Below are positions 62,659 to 64,000 of a DNA stretch of 64,000 bases, in pieces; the first letter of the stretch is position 1, and the number at the start of each line of letters is the position of its first letter. The stretch is from Mesorhizobium sp. WSM2240. GTDB lineage: Bacteria > Pseudomonadota > Alphaproteobacteria > Rhizobiales > Rhizobiaceae. Under the pieces are notes generated by a model. The model searched no databases and was not told the origin of the DNA. It worked only from the letters and a program-made list of their open reading frames with translations. The position numbers and the translations under genes were made by a program. The stretch spans positions 2,666,001 to 2,730,000 of the forward strand of contig NZ_CP159253.1 in assembly GCF_040438645.1 (NCBI RefSeq), written 5' to 3'.

Positions 62659-64000
62659 TCATCTCGTCACGAATACCGTCACCAGCGGCTTCTTGCCCCA
62701 CGCTTCATTGGCGGCCGAGCGCACCGCGCGGCGCACCGATTCCTGCACCAGGTCGAGGTCTTTTCGCCGCTGGCGCGGTATGGAGTCCACCGCGCCGATC
62801 GCCGCATCCAGCATAATCTCCTCGAGATCCTCGCCGCCGCGATCGGCAAGCGCGACGCCGATGGCGACCAGATCCGGGTCGCCTGCAAGCTCATACCGCT
62901 CGTCGAGCACGACATTGACCGCCACATGACCGGCGAAGGAGAGCTTGCGTCGGTCGCGAATGCCCATCGCCTCGTCGTCGCCGATCAGCTTGCCGTCCTT
63001 GTAGACGCGGCCGAACGGCACCTGGTCGATGATCTCGGCGGCGCCCGGCGCCAGCCGCAACATGTCGCCATTGCGCGCCTGCGCGACTTCCGGAACGCCG
63101 GCAGCACTCGCCAGCGCGCCATGGGCGACGAGATGAGCCGCCTCGCCATGCACCGGCACGGCGATCCTTGGCCGCGTCCATTCGTACATCTTGCGCAATT
63201 CGTTGCGGCGGGGATGGCCCGACACGTGGACCAGCGCCTCGTTATCCTCGATGATCCTGACGCCCTGTTCGATGAGCTGGTTCTTGATCTCGAGGATGGC
63301 CTTCTCGTTGCCCGGGATGGTGCGCGATGAAAAGACGACGATGTCGCCAGGCGACAGCGCAACCGTTTTCATCTCGTCACGCGCCAGCTTGGCAAGCGCG
63401 GCGCGCGCCTCGCCCTGGCTGCCGGTGCAGATGATGACGAGGTTTTCGCGCGGAATGAAGCCGTAATCCTCTTCAGAGATGAATTCCGGCAGCCCTTCCA
63501 TGTAGCCGAGTTCGCTGGCGACATCGATCATGCGCTTCAGCGAACGCCCGAGCACCAGAACCTGCCGGCCGGTATCGCGGGCGGCCTCGGCGATTGAGCG
63601 GACGCGGCCGACATTGGACGAGAAGGTGGTGACCGCGACGCGGCCCGGCGCCTTTTCGATCACGCCCCGCAGCCCCTGCCCCACCGCCTGCTCCGACGGT
63701 GACTCGCCCTCTCGCATGGCGTTGGTGGAATCGCAGACCAGCGCCAGCACGCCTTTTTCGCCGTGCGCACGGAACCGCGCCTCGTCGGTCATCGGGCCGA
63801 TCTCCGGCGCGGGATCTAGTTTCCAGTCGCCCGTATGGATCACCGTGCCGAGCGGCGAGGTGATGGCGAGCGACACCGGCTCGGGTATCGAATGGCTTAC
63901 CGGTATCGCCTCGATGCTGAACGGCCCGACGGTAAAGGTTTCGCCGGCCCTGTAGATCGTCACCGGCACTTTTGGCGCGCCGCCATTGTCGCCCTGCCGC
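62659..64000 (-). CDS. rnj: Ribonuclease J (partial at window edge)
   Basis: RNase J is a metallo-beta-lactamase/beta-CASP ribonuclease with 5' exonuclease and endonuclease activity in RNA processing. The frame remains open to base 64000, so the N-terminus, with its HxHxDH site, is outside the window; about 447 residues are seen of an expected 550. Visible parts are TSPLGTVIHTGDWKLDP, LVCDSTNAMREGESPSEQ, VTTFSSNVGRVRSIAEAA, VHVSGHPRRNELRKMYEWTRP and a C-terminal domain. The internal ATG at 63969 is not the true start. Confidence 0.93.
   Translation of the reverse strand, partial: RQGDNGGAPKVPVTIYRAGETFTVGPFSIEAIPVSHSIPEPVSLAITSPLGTVIHTGDWKLDPAPEIGPMTDEARFRAHGEKGVLALVCDSTNAMREGESPSEQAVGQGLRGVIEKAPGRVAVTTFSSNVGRVRSIAEAARDTGRQVLVLGRSLKRMIDVASELGYMEGLPEFISEEDYGFIPRENLVIICTGSQGEARAALAKLARDEMKTVALSPGDIVVFSSRTIPGNEKAILEIKNQLIEQGVRIIEDNEALVHVSGHPRRNELRKMYEWTRPRIAVPVHGEAAHLVAHGALASAAGVPEVAQARNGDMLRLAPGAAEIIDQVPFGRVYKDGKLIGDDEAMGIRDRRKLSFAGHVAVNVVLDERYELAGDPDLVAIGVALADRGGEDLEEIMLDAAIGAVDSIPRQRRKDLDLVQESVRRAVRSAANEAWGKKPLVTVFVTR

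Overview
The window is a GC-rich stretch of an alphaproteobacterial chromosome, most likely from the Hyphomicrobiales (Phyllobacteriaceae/Rhizobiaceae; a Mesorhizobium-like genome fits best). The evidence is the gene content and order: a short-form ProS next to LolC/LolD, the block RNase J - methylmalonyl-CoA epimerase - DUF1467, a DUF982 protein beside MgtE, a ThuEFGK-like sugar ABC transporter, and palindromic intergenic repeats of the kind common in rhizobia. Species identity cannot be fixed from the window alone.

Layout. 1-4.1 kb: a PQQ locus (CXXCW-motif protein, the tiny pqqA that is easy to miss, then pqqBCDE with translational overlaps), followed by convergent folP. 5.2-8.0 kb: an orphan mandelate-racemase-type enolase-superfamily enzyme, an EF-hand protein, a CAP-domain lipoprotein and a small unknown protein. 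8.0-19.1 kb: a hexuronate catabolic island, with uxuB-uxuA-oxidoreductase facing uxaC-dctPQM-gntR-kduI-kduD-kdgF across a shared control region that carries a long inverted repeat. 19.2-25.4 kb: methylthioribose salvage (mtnK-mtnA) facing a ribose-type ABC transporter across a perfect 12-bp dyad. 25.4-27.7 kb: a cobalamin-riboswitch operon, cbtB-cbtA-cobU-cobO.

27.8-36 kb holds housekeeping and accessory genes: ChaC, an aldo/keto reductase, a DUF1624 membrane protein coupled to a prenylcysteine-methyltransferase-type protein, a class III nucleotide cyclase, a MerR regulator with a candidate operator, MgtE and DUF982. 36.4-40.8 kb: thuEFGK-like sugar uptake. 41.8-49.5 kb: a fatty-acid oxidation set (thiolase, a frameshifted FadJ-type enzyme, a CoA hydrolase/transferase, and a convergent FadE-like dehydrogenase). 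50.4-52.7 kb: an RTX-type repeat protein gene with seven 168-bp repeats, broken by frameshifts. 53-59.4 kb: tRNA-Leu(GAG), lipB, ggt, a 28-codon membrane ORF, lolD-lolC-proS. 59.6-61.8 kb: a candidate sRNA with promoter and terminator, a rhizobial palindromic repeat and an IS1634-family insertion. 61.8-64 kb: DUF1467, mce and RNase J, which runs off the window.

How the genes work together. In the uronate island, UxaC-UxuB-UxuA and KdgF-KduI-KduD are two branches that both end at 2-keto-3-deoxygluconate; the TRAP transporter feeds them and the FadR-type GntR protein probably controls them. KDG kinase and aldolase are not in the window. The mtn transporter set looks like import plus phosphorylation and isomerisation of 5-methylthioribose or a similar pentose. 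Three polycistronic units (pqq, dctPQM, thuEFGK) carry a strong RNA hairpin directly after the gene expected to be needed in largest amount. No wholly new multi-gene system is evident. The items most worth follow-up are the candidate sRNA, the RTX and fadJ frameshifts, the mtn operator and the uronate control region.
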